The translations under genes and the position numbers were made by a program. Positions 35,170 to 44,189 of a DNA stretch of 64,000 nucleotides are shown here, one piece after another. Each line of letters opens with the position of its first letter. The stretch's first letter is position 1. Below the pieces are notes generated by a model. The model made no database searches, was not told the origin of the DNA, and saw only the letters and a list, made by a program, of their open reading frames with translations. This stretch comes from CADEDH01 sp965262175 (GTDB lineage Bacteria > Actinomycetota > Acidimicrobiia > Acidimicrobiales > SZUA-35), in the NCBI GenBank assembly GCA_965262175.1, contig CBDHES010000002.1, forward strand, positions 1 through 64,000, in the 5' to 3' direction.

Positions 35170-36786
35170 ATGGACGTCCTCCTCCTCGCCGGCGCGGTCC
35201 ACCCGCTCGACGGCGGTCCGGCGCCGACCCGACCGCCCGACGCCGTGCGCATCGTCGACGGCCGGATCGACACCGTCGGCGCCCGCCACGAGCTGCTCGA
35301 CCACCGTTCTCCGGCGACCGAGGTCGTCGATCTGGGCGACGGGGTGATCCTCCCCGGCCTCGTCGAGCCCCACACCCACCCCGACCTGTGCGCCCAGGTC
35401 TACGCCTGGGTCGACGTGTCCGGGTTCACCCACCCGACCGCTGCCTCGGTCGAAGCGGCCCTGCTCGACGCGGTGGCGACCACGCCGGAGGGGGCCTGGA
35501 TCTTCGCCTTCGGCCTCGACTTCCTCCTCACCGCCGGCCTCGACGGCTTCGACCGACACCGGCTCGACGCCATCTCCGACCGGCACCCGATCTTCGTGAT
35601 GATCCAGTCGATGCACACCGCCTACGCCAACACGATGGCCCTCCGGACGGCCGGGATCGATCACCGCACACCCGACCCAGCCGGGGGCGGGCACTACGAC
35701 CGGGAACCGGACGGGTACCCGACCGGACGAATGGAGGAGGCGCCGACCATGCCGCCGTTCATCCGCCACGTCGACGCGTCGGAGGCGGCGGTGGCGTCCC
35801 GACTGCGGGATCAGTACGAGCGGTACCGACAGGTCGGCATCACCGCCATCGGTGTCCCCGGCCTCTTCACCGCCCGGGATCTCCTCCCGACCTATCTGGC
35901 GGTGGCCGCCGATCCGACGACCCCGGCCCGGACGACGACCTACCTCCGCCACAACCGGGCCGACGATCTCGACCGGTACCGGGACCTCGGCGATCGACAC
36001 CGGATACCCGGGGTCAAGCTGTGGTACGACGGATCGCCCTACACCGGCACGATGCTCCTCGACGAGCCGTACCTCGACACCAACCTCTGCTGCTGCGTGC
36101 TCGGGATCCCGCCGGGCACCACCGGCCGGGCCAACTTCGCCCCCGACGAGCTGACCACCACGCTGGCCGAGCTGGCCGCCGGGGGGTGGCAGGTGCTGAC
36201 CCACGCCCAGGGCGATCGTGGGTGCCGGGAGATCCTCGACCTCTACGCCGGCGCCCTGACGCATGCCCCCGACGACCTCCGGTGGCGGCTCGAACACTGC
36301 GCCCTGATCACCGACGACGACCTCCGACGGGCGGCCACGATGGGGGTGGCGCCCAGCTTCCACGTGAACCACGTCCTCCACTACGGGCCCGAACTGCGAG
36401 ATGCCATCATCGGACCGGAACGGGCCGAGCGGCTGATGCCGATCGCCGACGCCCTGGCCTGCGGTCACCGGCCGTCGCTCCATGCCGACTCGCCGATGTA
36501 CCCGCCGGGTCCGCTGTCCCTGGTCCGTACCGCCGTCACCCGCCTCACCCGCACCGGCGACCGGCTGGGGGTCGACCAGGCGGTCGGCGTCGAGGCCGCC
36601 CTCCGGGCGGTCACCCTCGACGCCGCCTGGCAACTGGGGCTCGACGACGAGATCGGCTCACTGACCGCCGGGAAGCGGGCCGATCTGACCGTTCTCGACG
36701 CCGACCCCTTCGCGGTCGAACCCGCCGACCTCGACCGGATCGAGGTCCGGGCGACCTGGCTCGACGGCCACCCCACCACCGGCTGA
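35170..36786 (+). CDS. Amidohydrolase family protein (YtcJ/amidohydrolase 3 type)
   Basis: 538 residues. Metal ligands: HxH in LPGLVEPHTHPDL, then His in VLTHAQGDRGCREILD, His in WRLEHCALITDDD and Asp in LHADSPMYPPGPL. N- and C-terminal strands form the composite sandwich domain (LDDEIGSLTAGKRADLTVLDADPF is the usual C-terminal signature). The family hydrolyses cyclic imides, amides and related bonds with zinc; the substrate is not apparent. ATG 35170; TAAGCA just upstream is a poor -10. It diverges from the response-regulator gene and may be touched by the same operator. Confidence 0.85.
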   Translation: MDVLLLAGAVHPLDGGPAPTRPPDAVRIVDGRIDTVGARHELLDHRSPATEVVDLGDGVILPGLVEPHTHPDLCAQVYAWVDVSGFTHPTAASVEAALLDAVATTPEGAWIFAFGLDFLLTAGLDGFDRHRLDAISDRHPIFVMIQSMHTAYANTMALRTAGIDHRTPDPAGGGHYDREPDGYPTGRMEEAPTMPPFIRHVDASEAAVASRLRDQYERYRQVGITAIGVPGLFTARDLLPTYLAVAADPTTPARTTTYLRHNRADDLDRYRDLGDRHRIPGVKLWYDGSPYTGTMLLDEPYLDTNLCCCVLGIPPGTTGRANFAPDELTTTLAELAAGGWQVLTHAQGDRGCREILDLYAGALTHAPDDLRWRLEHCALITDDDLRRAATMGVAPSFHVNHVLHYGPELRDAIIGPERAERLMPIADALACGHRPSLHADSPMYPPGPLSLVRTAVTRLTRTGDRLGVDQAVGVEAALRAVTLDAAWQLGLDDEIGSLTAGKRADLTVLDADPFAVEPADLDRIEVRATWLDGHPTTG

Positions 36787-36847
36787 GGGCCGCCGCCGGC
36801 CCGGGGTCGGGTCGAGCCGGGGCGGCCAATGAGCGGCGGCGGGCGTC

Positions 36848-36853
36848 TACCGT
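36848..36853 (+). promoter_or_regulatory. -10 box TACCGT, leaderless promoter
   Basis: Ends 7 nt before ATG 36861 of the MOSC gene. Confidence 0.55.
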
Positions 36854-36860
36854 GGTGGTG

Positions 36861-37325
36861 ATGAGCGGGACCGAGCCCCAGCCCGAGCCGACCGTGGTGG
36901 CGATCCACGTCGCGCCCGCCACCCGGCTGCCGATGAAGGCGGTCGACGCGGTCGAGGTCGAAGCCGGGAAGGGGCTGGTCGGCGATCGGTACCACGGGAG
37001 CCGGCACCGGCACGTCACCGTGCAGGCGGCGGACGAGTTGGCCGAGGCCGCCGAGGTGCTGGGAGCACCGATCGACCCCGGCACCACCCGTCGCAATGTC
37101 ACCGTTTCCCACGGCCCGATCCCCACCACGCCCGGCGATCGGCTCACGATCGGAGACGTCGAATTGGAGGTGGTACGGATCGCCGCCCCCTGCAAACTGC
37201 TCGACGACGTGGTCGGGCCCGGTGCCCGGACCGCCCTCCGCCGCCGAGCCGGAACCGTGTTCCGGGTCCTGACCTCGGGCCGGATCGCCATCGGCGACCC
37301 GGTCGGTCAGCTGTTGCGGAGCTGA
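36861..37325 (+). CDS. MOSC-domain protein
   Basis: 154 residues: a lone MOSC barrel with AIHVAPATRLPMKAVDAVEVEAGKGLVGDRYHG, RHVTVQAADELAEAAEVLG, PGTTRRNVTV and the sulfur-ligand loop IAAPCKLLDD (Cys) near the end. MOSC proteins bind or carry sulfur/molybdenum cofactor intermediates or reduce N-hydroxylated bases. Its size matches the short YiiM-like group. Leaderless start. Its last 19 bp overlap the convergent acyl-CoA dehydrogenase gene. Confidence 0.82.
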   Translation: MSGTEPQPEPTVVAIHVAPATRLPMKAVDAVEVEAGKGLVGDRYHGSRHRHVTVQAADELAEAAEVLGAPIDPGTTRRNVTVSHGPIPTTPGDRLTIGDVELEVVRIAAPCKLLDDVVGPGARTALRRRAGTVFRVLTSGRIAIGDPVGQLLRS

Positions 37326-38593
37326 TCCCGGAACGGGTTGCCCCGGTTGGGGTCGGGCTCCCGAGGCAGCCCGAGGATGTTGTCGCCGATGATGTTGTGC
37401 TGGATCTCGTCGGTGCCGCCGGCGATCGACTGGGCCGGCGTCGACACCAGCACCTCGGCGACCACGTCGTGGTCGGGGTCACCGGTCGCGGCCAGCATGC
37501 CGTCGGCACCGACGATCGAGGTGTGGGCCCGGTGGGAGCGGCGGGCCAGCTCCGAGGCGGCCAGCTTGCCCAGGGATCCCTCCGGCCCCGGTGGCTTGCC
37601 CAACTCCCGGCCCCGCTTCGCCCGGTTGGCGGTCCACTCACTGACCGACCGGAACGCCAGCGCCTCGATCATCGTCTGGCGAACGATCGGGTCGGTGTTC
37701 CGGCCGGCGTCGGCGGCGTGGCCGGCCAGCAGGTCGGGCCGTCCGGCCCGTTGCGGGTACCACTCGTAGGTCTTGAGGTAGTCGACGGCCTCGGCATGGG
37801 CCTCGTTCACCGTGCGGCCCCACGGCTCGGGCGGCATGTTGAGCCGCCGCTGGGTGCCGAACGAGCGCTCGTGCATCAGGGTGGCCCGAGCGACCCGCCA
37901 CCCGGCCCCGACCTCGCCGATCACGTTGGCGTGGGGCACCCGGCAGTCGCTGAGGAACACCTCGTTGAACGACTGGTGCTGGTTCATCTGGCGGATCGGG
38001 CGCACCTCGACCCCGGGCTGGTCCATCGGGAGGGCGAAGTAGGTGATCCCGTTGTGCTTCGGGGCGTCCCACTCGGTCCGGGCCACCAGCATGCCCATGT
38101 CGGCGTGGTGGGCGCTGGTGTTCCACACCTTCTGACCGTTGACGATCCAGTCGTCGCCGTCGCGGACCGCGGTCGTGGTCAGGCCGGCGAGGTCCGATCC
38201 GGCTCCCGGCTCGCTGAACAGCTGGCACCACAGGATCTCGCCGGTGATCGTCCCCGGCAGCAGTCGCCGTTTCAGGTCGTCGGAGCCGTGCTCGATGATC
38301 GTCGGCGCCGCCAGGCCCATCCCGCCCCCGAGAGGGGTCATCACCCCGCCGGCGTTCCGGATCGTCGTCTGGACCACGGCGTTGGCCCACACCGGCAGGC
38401 CCCGGCCGTACCACTCGGTCGGCCACGACGGGACCGCCCACCCGGACCGCAGCAGGCGGGTCCGCCACTCGACGAGGGGCAGCTCCGGATCCCAGTGCTC
38501 CTCGAACCAGGCCGCGACCTCGGCGGTGATGGCCTCGGCGGTCGTCGCTTCGGCGGTCGGGTCTCCGGTCGTCTCGCCGTCGGTCGTCGTCAT
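37307..38593 (-). CDS. Acyl-CoA dehydrogenase
   Basis: 428 residues. FSEPGAGSDLAGLTTTAVRDGDDWIVNGQKVWNTSAHHADMGMLVARTE covers the flavin-binding middle domain and QSIAGGTDEIQHNIIGDNILGLPRE the C-terminal helical domain that caps FAD and carries the conserved GGTxEI; the catalytic Glu lies in this last region in the FadE17/26-like branch. Introduces a trans-2 double bond into an acyl-CoA, passing electrons to ETF. TAGGTT ends 6 nt before ATG 38593, so it is leaderless and alone on its transcript. It diverges from the CMD-like gene. Confidence 0.9.
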   Translation of the reverse strand: MTTTDGETTGDPTAEATTAEAITAEVAAWFEEHWDPELPLVEWRTRLLRSGWAVPSWPTEWYGRGLPVWANAVVQTTIRNAGGVMTPLGGGMGLAAPTIIEHGSDDLKRRLLPGTITGEILWCQLFSEPGAGSDLAGLTTTAVRDGDDWIVNGQKVWNTSAHHADMGMLVARTEWDAPKHNGITYFALPMDQPGVEVRPIRQMNQHQSFNEVFLSDCRVPHANVIGEVGAGWRVARATLMHERSFGTQRRLNMPPEPWGRTVNEAHAEAVDYLKTYEWYPQRAGRPDLLAGHAADAGRNTDPIVRQTMIEALAFRSVSEWTANRAKRGRELGKPPGPEGSLGKLAASELARRSHRAHTSIVGADGMLAATGDPDHDVVAEVLVSTPAQSIAGGTDEIQHNIIGDNILGLPREPDPNRGNPFRDQLRNS

Positions 38594-38599
38594 GGGCCA

Positions 38600-38605
38600 A
38601 ACCTA
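38600..38605 (-). promoter_or_regulatory. -10 box TAGGTT, leaderless promoter
   Basis: Ends 6 nt before ATG 38593 of the acyl-CoA dehydrogenase gene. Confidence 0.55.
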
Positions 38606-38680
38606 GCCCGGAGGCCATCGGCCGGTCATCACCGCCGGCCTGGGCTGGAACCGGACCGGCGGCTGTGGTGAGGTTTGGCC

Positions 38681-39241
38681 ATGACCCGATTGCGCCCTCA
38701 CCAGCCCGACGACCTGCCGGAGAAGCAGCGAGCCCTGTTCGATCAGATGGCCGAGGGCCGGGAGCTGACCGACGGCTACATCGGGGGGCCGTTCGACGCC
38801 TGGGCGCTCAACCCGTCGACCGGGCGCCGGATCTGGCAGCTCGGCGGATCGATCCGTCACCGGTCGACGATCGATCGCCGCTACGTCGAGCTGGCGATCC
38901 TGATGACCGGCGCCCTGTGGAAAGCCCAGTTCGAATGGTGGGCCCACGAACCGATGGCCCGCGACGCCGGCCTTCCCGAGGGCGTGATCCAGGCGATCAA
39001 GGCCGGGACCGAGCCGACGTTCGACGACGACGGCGACGAGGCCGCCTGGCGGTTCTGCCGGGCGCTGTTGGCCCGGGAACGGATCGACGACGAGCGGTAC
39101 CGGAGGACGGTCGAGGTGTTCGGTGAGGCCGGCGTCGCCGACCTGATCACCGCCTGCGGCTTCTACACGCTGGTGTCGATGACCCTCAACACCTTCGAGG
39201 TGCCGCTCCCCGCCGGGGCCGAGCCGCCCTTCGATCGATGA
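38681..39241 (+). CDS. Carboxymuconolactone decarboxylase-like protein
   Basis: 186 residues, all alpha: RRYVELAILMTGALWKAQFEWWAHEPMARDAGLPEGVIQAIKAG is the AhpD/CMD core, but the redox Cys pair of AhpD is absent and only the His of the EWWAH segment remains. Related single-domain proteins act in aromatic-acid catabolism or have unknown roles. ATG 38681 is chosen over TTG 38675. The stop overlaps the ATG of the CoA-transferase gene by four bases, so they form an operon. Confidence 0.78.
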   Translation: MTRLRPHQPDDLPEKQRALFDQMAEGRELTDGYIGGPFDAWALNPSTGRRIWQLGGSIRHRSTIDRRYVELAILMTGALWKAQFEWWAHEPMARDAGLPEGVIQAIKAGTEPTFDDDGDEAAWRFCRALLARERIDDERYRRTVEVFGEAGVADLITACGFYTLVSMTLNTFEVPLPAGAEPPFDR

Positions 39242-40452
39242 CCGCGGCCGACGCCGACGACGGGGGTCCCCAGCCGCTGGCCGGGGTCCGGATCGCCGAT
39301 CTCACCGACGTGGTGATGGGCCCGCTCGGGACCCGCATGCTGGCCGACATGGGCGCCGACGTGATCCGGGTCGAGGCACCGGCCGGCGATGTCATCCGCC
39401 ACTACGAGCCGATGCGGAACCCGGCGATGAGCGCCTTCTCGATGAGCCTCAACCGCAACAAGCGCAGCATCGTGCTCGATCTCAAGTCCGACGGAGGGCG
39501 GCGAGCGGTCCGGGATCTGATCGCCACCTGCGACGTCTTCGTGTCCAACATGCGGCGGGCCGCCCTCGAGCGGCTCGGCCTCGACGAGGCATCGGTCCGG
39601 GAGCTGCGGCCCGACATCGTCTACTGCGTGGCCAACGGCTACGGGAGCGACGGTCCTCGAGCCGACCATGCCGCCTACGACGATGTGATGCAGGCCGCCT
39701 CGGGGCTGGCCGGCATGTTCGCCTGGGTCGGCCCCGAACCCCAGCTGGTCCCGAGCATCTACGCCGACAAGGTGGTGGGGGCCCACATCGCCTTCGCCAT
39801 CGCCGCCGCCCTCCACGGCCGGGTCCGGTCGGGGCACGGCGCGTCGATCGAGGTCCCGATGGCCGAGACGATGGCGGCGTTCAACCTGGTGGAGCACCTC
39901 GGCGGGCAGACGTTCGAGCCGCCCGAGGGGCACTTCAGCTACTCCCGGATCCGCACCCCGAACCGGCGACCGCGACGGACCGCCGACGGGTGGATCGTCG
40001 TCCTCCCCTACAGCGGGGAGAACTGGCGCCGGTTCTGGACCTTCGGCGGTCGCCCGGAGCTCATCGACGACCCCCGCTTCGCCGACGGCACCGCCCGGGT
40101 CCGCAACGCCGACGCCCTCTACGGCCTCCTCGACGACGTGGTCATCGAGCGGACGACCGCCGAGTGGCTGGCGTTCTGCGAGGAGAACTCGATCCCGGCC
40201 GCCGAGGTCGTCGAGTTGGAGCGCATCGGCGACGACCCCCACTTCGCAGCGGTCGGCCTGTTCCGCTCCGAGGACCACCCGACCGAGGGCCCGTACCGGT
40301 ACGTCCGGAGCCCGATCCGTCTCGACGGCGACGTCGCCCCGCTCCGCCACCACGCCCCCCGACTGGGGGCCGACACCGAGGAGATCCTGACCGAGCTGGG
40401 GTGGGACCGGGCGGCGATCGACGAGCTGGCGACCCGGCCGAGCGCCGACTAG
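39238..40452 (+). CDS. CaiB/BaiF family III CoA-transferase
   Basis: 404 residues. LAGVRIADLTDVVMGPLGTRMLADMGADVIRVEAP is the family opening; the catalytic Asp lies in YDDVMQAASGLAGMF; VVLPYSGENWRRFW and ERTTAEWLAFCEENSIPAAEV follow in order. Transfers CoA between carboxylic acids via an enzyme-bound anhydride and Asp-CoA thioester. Coupled to the CMD-like gene upstream, suggesting activation of an aromatic or alicyclic acid for degradation (inference). The 3' end overlaps the convergent DUF1295 gene by four bases. Confidence 0.92.
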   Translation: MTAADADDGGPQPLAGVRIADLTDVVMGPLGTRMLADMGADVIRVEAPAGDVIRHYEPMRNPAMSAFSMSLNRNKRSIVLDLKSDGGRRAVRDLIATCDVFVSNMRRAALERLGLDEASVRELRPDIVYCVANGYGSDGPRADHAAYDDVMQAASGLAGMFAWVGPEPQLVPSIYADKVVGAHIAFAIAAALHGRVRSGHGASIEVPMAETMAAFNLVEHLGGQTFEPPEGHFSYSRIRTPNRRPRRTADGWIVVLPYSGENWRRFWTFGGRPELIDDPRFADGTARVRNADALYGLLDDVVIERTTAEWLAFCEENSIPAAEVVELERIGDDPHFAAVGLFRSEDHPTEGPYRYVRSPIRLDGDVAPLRHHAPRLGADTEEILTELGWDRAAIDELATRPSAD

Positions 40453-41327
40453 CCCCGCCTCGGAGGCAGCGGGACCAGCACCGAGGTCGCCGCCTTGTAG
40501 GCCTCGTACTCGGGCTCACCACCCCACCGCTTGTCGGCGCTGCGCTCCAGGAGCGGCACCCCGCTGACCCGGGTCAGGAGGAAGAACACGAACAACGGCG
40601 AGATCAACACCACCCACCGCCACCCGTCGAGCACCGGGACCGCCACCAGGGCCAACCCGGCCCACAGGACGATCTCGCCGAAGTAGTTCGGGTGGCGGGA
40701 CCACGACCACAGCCCGGTGGTGATGAACCGCCCGGCATTCGCCTGGTCGGCCCGGAACGCGCTCTTCTGGCGGTCGGCGATCACCTCGATGGCGAACCCG
40801 ATCACCCAGACAGCGAAGCCGACGACCCCGACGACCCCGAGCGCCTGCCGGTCCCGGGTGGTGATGACGGCGAGCACGGCGGCCAGGGTCAACAGGACCC
40901 ACAGGCCCTGCACCGTCCACACCGACAGGAACTGGACGACGTTGGTCTTCAGGACGTCGAACCGGCTGTCGCCACCGGCCCGGCGAACCCGGGCGAAGAG
41001 GAACGATCCGAGCCGGAGGGCCCAGATCAGCACCGCACCGGCCGACAGCAGCGCCCGGAGGTCGAGCCCGTCCGAGGCGAGGAGGGCGACGACGACGACC
41101 GAGATGTAGGTGGCCGAGCCGGTCAGGTCGAAGTAGTGCTCGGTCCGAGCGAGGTAGGAGGGGACGAACACCAACCAGTTGATGACGTAGGCCAGCAGGG
41201 CGCCGATGGCGAACACCGGCCAGCCGCCCAGCTCGACGCTGCCGTCGCTCCCGGCCCAGGCCACCAACGCCCCGACGACGATGGCCGCCACCAGGCCGGC
41301 CGCTGCGTTCCGCTCCTGTTTGGTCAC
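40449..41327 (-). CDS. DUF1295/steroid 5-alpha-reductase-like membrane protein
   Basis: 292 residues, about seven helices. The signature near the C-terminus is FITTGLWSWSRHPNYFGEIVLWAGLAL followed by LERSADKRWGGEPEYEAYKAATSVLVPLPPRRG. Members are NADPH-dependent reductases or isoprenyl-Cys methyltransferase-like enzymes; the substrate is not known. GTG 41327 is used because TACGCT ends 7 nt before it; an in-frame start at 41366 would add an Arg/Pro-rich leader upstream of the promoter. Confidence 0.85.
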   Translation of the reverse strand: MTKQERNAAAGLVAAIVVGALVAWAGSDGSVELGGWPVFAIGALLAYVINWLVFVPSYLARTEHYFDLTGSATYISVVVVALLASDGLDLRALLSAGAVLIWALRLGSFLFARVRRAGGDSRFDVLKTNVVQFLSVWTVQGLWVLLTLAAVLAVITTRDRQALGVVGVVGFAVWVIGFAIEVIADRQKSAFRADQANAGRFITTGLWSWSRHPNYFGEIVLWAGLALVAVPVLDGWRWVVLISPLFVFFLLTRVSGVPLLERSADKRWGGEPEYEAYKAATSVLVPLPPRRG

Positions 41328-41334
41328 GGCTGGG

Positions 41335-41340
41335 AGCGTA
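41335..41340 (-). promoter_or_regulatory. -10 box TACGCT, leaderless promoter
   Basis: Ends 7 nt before GTG 41327 of the DUF1295 gene. Confidence 0.5.
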
Positions 41341-41379
41341 GATCCCCGGCCCGGCCGGCGCGACACCGCACGATCGCGG

Positions 41380-42597
41380 TCACGTCGGGCGGTTCACGAG
41401 GAAGCCGGGCCCGGCGGTCGGGGGATGGGCGGCCAGTGCCTCCTCGATCGGTTCGGTCCCCCACCCGGGCGTGTCGGGGAGGACGAGGTGACCGTCGACG
41501 ATCTCGGGCACGACGGTGAACAGCTCGTCGTCCCACGGGAGCCGGTCGATGTCGGTCTCCATGATCCGAAGGTGGGGCACGGCGGCGGCGAAGTGGGCGC
41601 TCATCATCGTCGAGAGGTGCCCGTAGAAGTTGTGGGGGGCGACCTGGATCTCGTGAGCGCCGGCCGCCGCCGCCACCTTCATCGACTGCCACGTGCCGTT
41701 CCACACCGCGTCGACGATGGCCACGTCGACCGCTTGGGCCCCGAAGTAGGGCAGGAATCGGGGCAGACCGATCAGGGTCTCCAGCGAGGCGATCTGGGTC
41801 GAGGCGTGGTCCCGGATGAAGCGGAGGGCGTCGGGGCTGTCATTGTCGTACTCCAGCCAGAACAGATCGAAGTCGGCCAGCATCCGCAGGATCTCCAGCA
41901 CGCCGGCGGTCCGGAGGTTGAAGTTGAGGTCGAGGAGGATGTCGACGTCGTCGCCGGCGCCGTCCCGAAAGGCGCCGAGCACGTCGTGGATCCCGGTCAG
42001 GACCTGGCGTTCGGCGTTGAGCTCGGGGCGCCACGGTCGACCGAAACCGGGGGCCCAGGAGCGGAGGGCGCCATCCCAGTGGGTGAAGATGTTGGTCTTG
42101 AGGGCGGTGAACCCGCGGTCCCGGACCTCCTCCCCGAGGGCCCGGATGCCGGCCAGGTCGGTGATCTGGTTGCCGTAGAACCGGTGCTGGGCGATCCGCC
42201 AGGTCCCGCAGTGCGACCAGTACACCCGGATCCGGTCCCGCTGGCGGCCGCCCAGCAGGTCGTAGACCGGTACGCCGAGCGCCTTGGCCTTGGCGTCGAG
42301 CAGTGCGTTCTCGATGGCGCCCAGGCCCTGCCCGACGACCGAGCCAGCTCCCGGCCTGGTGGCGGCGAACAGCTCGGTGTGGACCCGCTCGTGCTCGTTG
42401 ACCGACCGGCCGACCACCCGAGGCCCGACCGCGTCGATCACGGCGCTCACCCCGGGTGATCCGAACCCCTCGTCGAACTCGCTCCAACCGACGATGCCGG
42501 CGTCGGTCGACACCTTGCAGAAGTGGTAGTTCCGCCAGCCGGCGTCGCAGTGGCGGGTCTCGACGGCGGTGACGGTGACCGGTGCGGCGCTGTCCAT
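41380..42597 (-). CDS. Mandelate racemase/enolase-superfamily sugar-acid dehydratase-like enzyme
   Basis: 405 residues. N-terminal capping domain, then the TIM barrel with the catalytic Lys region FTALKTNIF, metal ligands in ILLDLNFNLRT (Asp), FWLEYDN (Glu) and SLETLIG (Glu), and the His of QVAPHNFYGH. The order matches the galactonate/gluconate dehydratase group, which dehydrates acid sugars via an enolate held by magnesium. TAGCTT ends 6 nt before ATG 42597. Function by family; no sugar-uptake genes are nearby. Confidence 0.85.
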   Translation of the reverse strand: MDSAAPVTVTAVETRHCDAGWRNYHFCKVSTDAGIVGWSEFDEGFGSPGVSAVIDAVGPRVVGRSVNEHERVHTELFAATRPGAGSVVGQGLGAIENALLDAKAKALGVPVYDLLGGRQRDRIRVYWSHCGTWRIAQHRFYGNQITDLAGIRALGEEVRDRGFTALKTNIFTHWDGALRSWAPGFGRPWRPELNAERQVLTGIHDVLGAFRDGAGDDVDILLDLNFNLRTAGVLEILRMLADFDLFWLEYDNDSPDALRFIRDHASTQIASLETLIGLPRFLPYFGAQAVDVAIVDAVWNGTWQSMKVAAAAGAHEIQVAPHNFYGHLSTMMSAHFAAAVPHLRIMETDIDRLPWDDELFTVVPEIVDGHLVLPDTPGWGTEPIEEALAAHPPTAGPGFLVNRPT

Positions 42598-42603
42598 GGC
42601 GGC

Positions 42604-42609
42604 AAGCTA
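42604..42609 (-). promoter_or_regulatory. -10 box TAGCTT, leaderless promoter
   Basis: Ends 6 nt before ATG 42597 of the enolase-superfamily gene. Confidence 0.55.
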
Positions 42610-42634
42610 GTCGATGCCGTCCGGCCGGCCCCAC

Positions 42635-44071
42635 CTACCGATCGAGCTCCCCCAGGGCGTCCTCGATCCCCCGATGGAAGGTGGGGTAGGCGTAGATCAT
42701 CGACCGGAGGGTCTCGATCGGGACCTGGGCGTGGACCGCCAGCGACAGCAGGCCGAGCACCTCGCCACCGTGGGGGCCGACCGAGGTCGCACCGATCAGG
42801 ATCTGCCGGTCCCGGTCGACGACGAGCTTGATGACCCCGTCGGCCTGGTGGAGCCAGCCCCGGGCGGTGTGGGCCACCGGCTTGACGGCGATCGCCACGT
42901 CGATCCCCCGATCCCGAGCCTCGGCTTCGGTGAGACCCACCGAGCCCACCTCGGGGTCGGTGAAGGTGACGGCGGACAGCGCCTCCAGGTTCAGTGGCTC
43001 GACCGGTCGACCGAGGATGTCGGCGGCGGCGATCGCCCCCTGCCGAACCCCGAGGTGGGTGAAGAGCCCGTCGCCGGCGATGTCGCCGACCGCCCAGACG
43101 CCGTCGGTCACCCGCTGGTTGCCGTCGACGGTCAGGAACGGGCCGGTCGGCTCGATCCCGAGGTGCTCGACGCCGAGCTCGGAGAGGAACGTCCGGCGTC
43201 CGACCGCCACCAGGAGCTTCTCGCCCTCGGCGACCGAGCCGTCGGCGAGGTGGACGGTGAATCGCCCGGCCCCGTCGACCCCGTCGGGATCGTGGTGGAC
43301 CTTGGTGGCCAGGTGACCGGTCCGGACGGTGATCCCCTCGGCTTCGAACGCCGCTCGCACCGCTTCGCTGGCCTCGGGCTCACCCTTGGGGAGGACCCGG
43401 TCGAGGGCTTCGACGATCGTCACGTCCACCCCGAAGCGGGCCATCGCCTGACCGATCTCCAACCCGATCGCACCGCCGCCCAGCACGACCAACGAGTCGG
43501 GCAGCTCCTTGGCCTCGGTGGCGTGATGGTTGGTCCAGTACGGGGTGTCGGCCAGGCCCTCGATGGGAGGGACGGCAGCCAGGGTGCCGGTGGCGATCAC
43601 GATGCCTCGCCCGGCCCGGAACCGTCGGTTCCCGACGATCACCGTGCGGTCGGCGGCGATCACCGCCCGGCCCCGGACGAACGTGCCGCCCTTGCCGACG
43701 AACCGGTCGACGGCGACGGTGTCGTCCCAGTCGTCGGTGGCCTGGTCCCGGATCCGGTCGGCGACCGGGGTCCAGTCGGGGGTCACCGTGGCGATCCCGG
43801 CCAAGCCATCGACCCGCCGGGCCTCGGCCAGGGCGTCGGCGGCCCTGATCATCATCTTCGACGGGATGCACCCCCAGTACGGGCACTCACCGCCGACGAG
43901 GGCCGCTTCGATCCCGACCACCGACAGGCCGGCCTCGGCCAGGTCACCCGCGGCCACCTCGCCGGCCGGACCCAGCCCGATGACGATGACGTCGACGTCC
44001 TCGACGCCGCCGCCCGTCGCTGCTCCGCTGCCTTCCGTCGTGTCGTCGACCTGGTTCGTCTGATCGGCCAT
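42635..44071 (-). CDS. Class I pyridine nucleotide-disulfide oxidoreductase (Lpd/MerA-like)
   Basis: 478 residues. FAD motif VIVIGLGPAGEVAAGDLAEAG, redox disulfide GGECPYWGCIPSK, NAD(P) motif LVVLGGGAIGLEIGQAMARFG, second FAD motif DGVWAVGDIAGDG, and the C-terminal dimerisation domain ending AYPTFHRGIEDALGEL, where the His and Glu form the catalytic base dyad. Close relatives reduce lipoamide, mycothione or metals; this sequence alone does not decide. The start at ATG 44071 is followed by a Gly/Asp/Glu-rich 22-residue leader. The 118 bp to the next gene upstream hold no clear signal. Confidence 0.88.
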   Translation of the reverse strand: MADQTNQVDDTTEGSGAATGGGVEDVDVIVIGLGPAGEVAAGDLAEAGLSVVGIEAALVGGECPYWGCIPSKMMIRAADALAEARRVDGLAGIATVTPDWTPVADRIRDQATDDWDDTVAVDRFVGKGGTFVRGRAVIAADRTVIVGNRRFRAGRGIVIATGTLAAVPPIEGLADTPYWTNHHATEAKELPDSLVVLGGGAIGLEIGQAMARFGVDVTIVEALDRVLPKGEPEASEAVRAAFEAEGITVRTGHLATKVHHDPDGVDGAGRFTVHLADGSVAEGEKLLVAVGRRTFLSELGVEHLGIEPTGPFLTVDGNQRVTDGVWAVGDIAGDGLFTHLGVRQGAIAAADILGRPVEPLNLEALSAVTFTDPEVGSVGLTEAEARDRGIDVAIAVKPVAHTARGWLHQADGVIKLVVDRDRQILIGATSVGPHGGEVLGLLSLAVHAQVPIETLRSMIYAYPTFHRGIEDALGELDR

Positions 44072-44189
44072 CGTGGGCTCCCCTCGTCTTCGGGATCGTC
44101 TCGAGTGGCCGAGGAACGCCGGGACCGGAGGGGAACATTTCGTCATCGACGGGAATATCGGCGACCGTCCATGGCGTTGTCGCCCGGTC

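Noticed and set aside
35151..37325. 724-residue frame ending in the MOSC protein
   Set aside because: Its first 570 residues are an Arg/Pro-rich shadow of the amidohydrolase; the MOSC gene starts at 36861 with its own -10 box.
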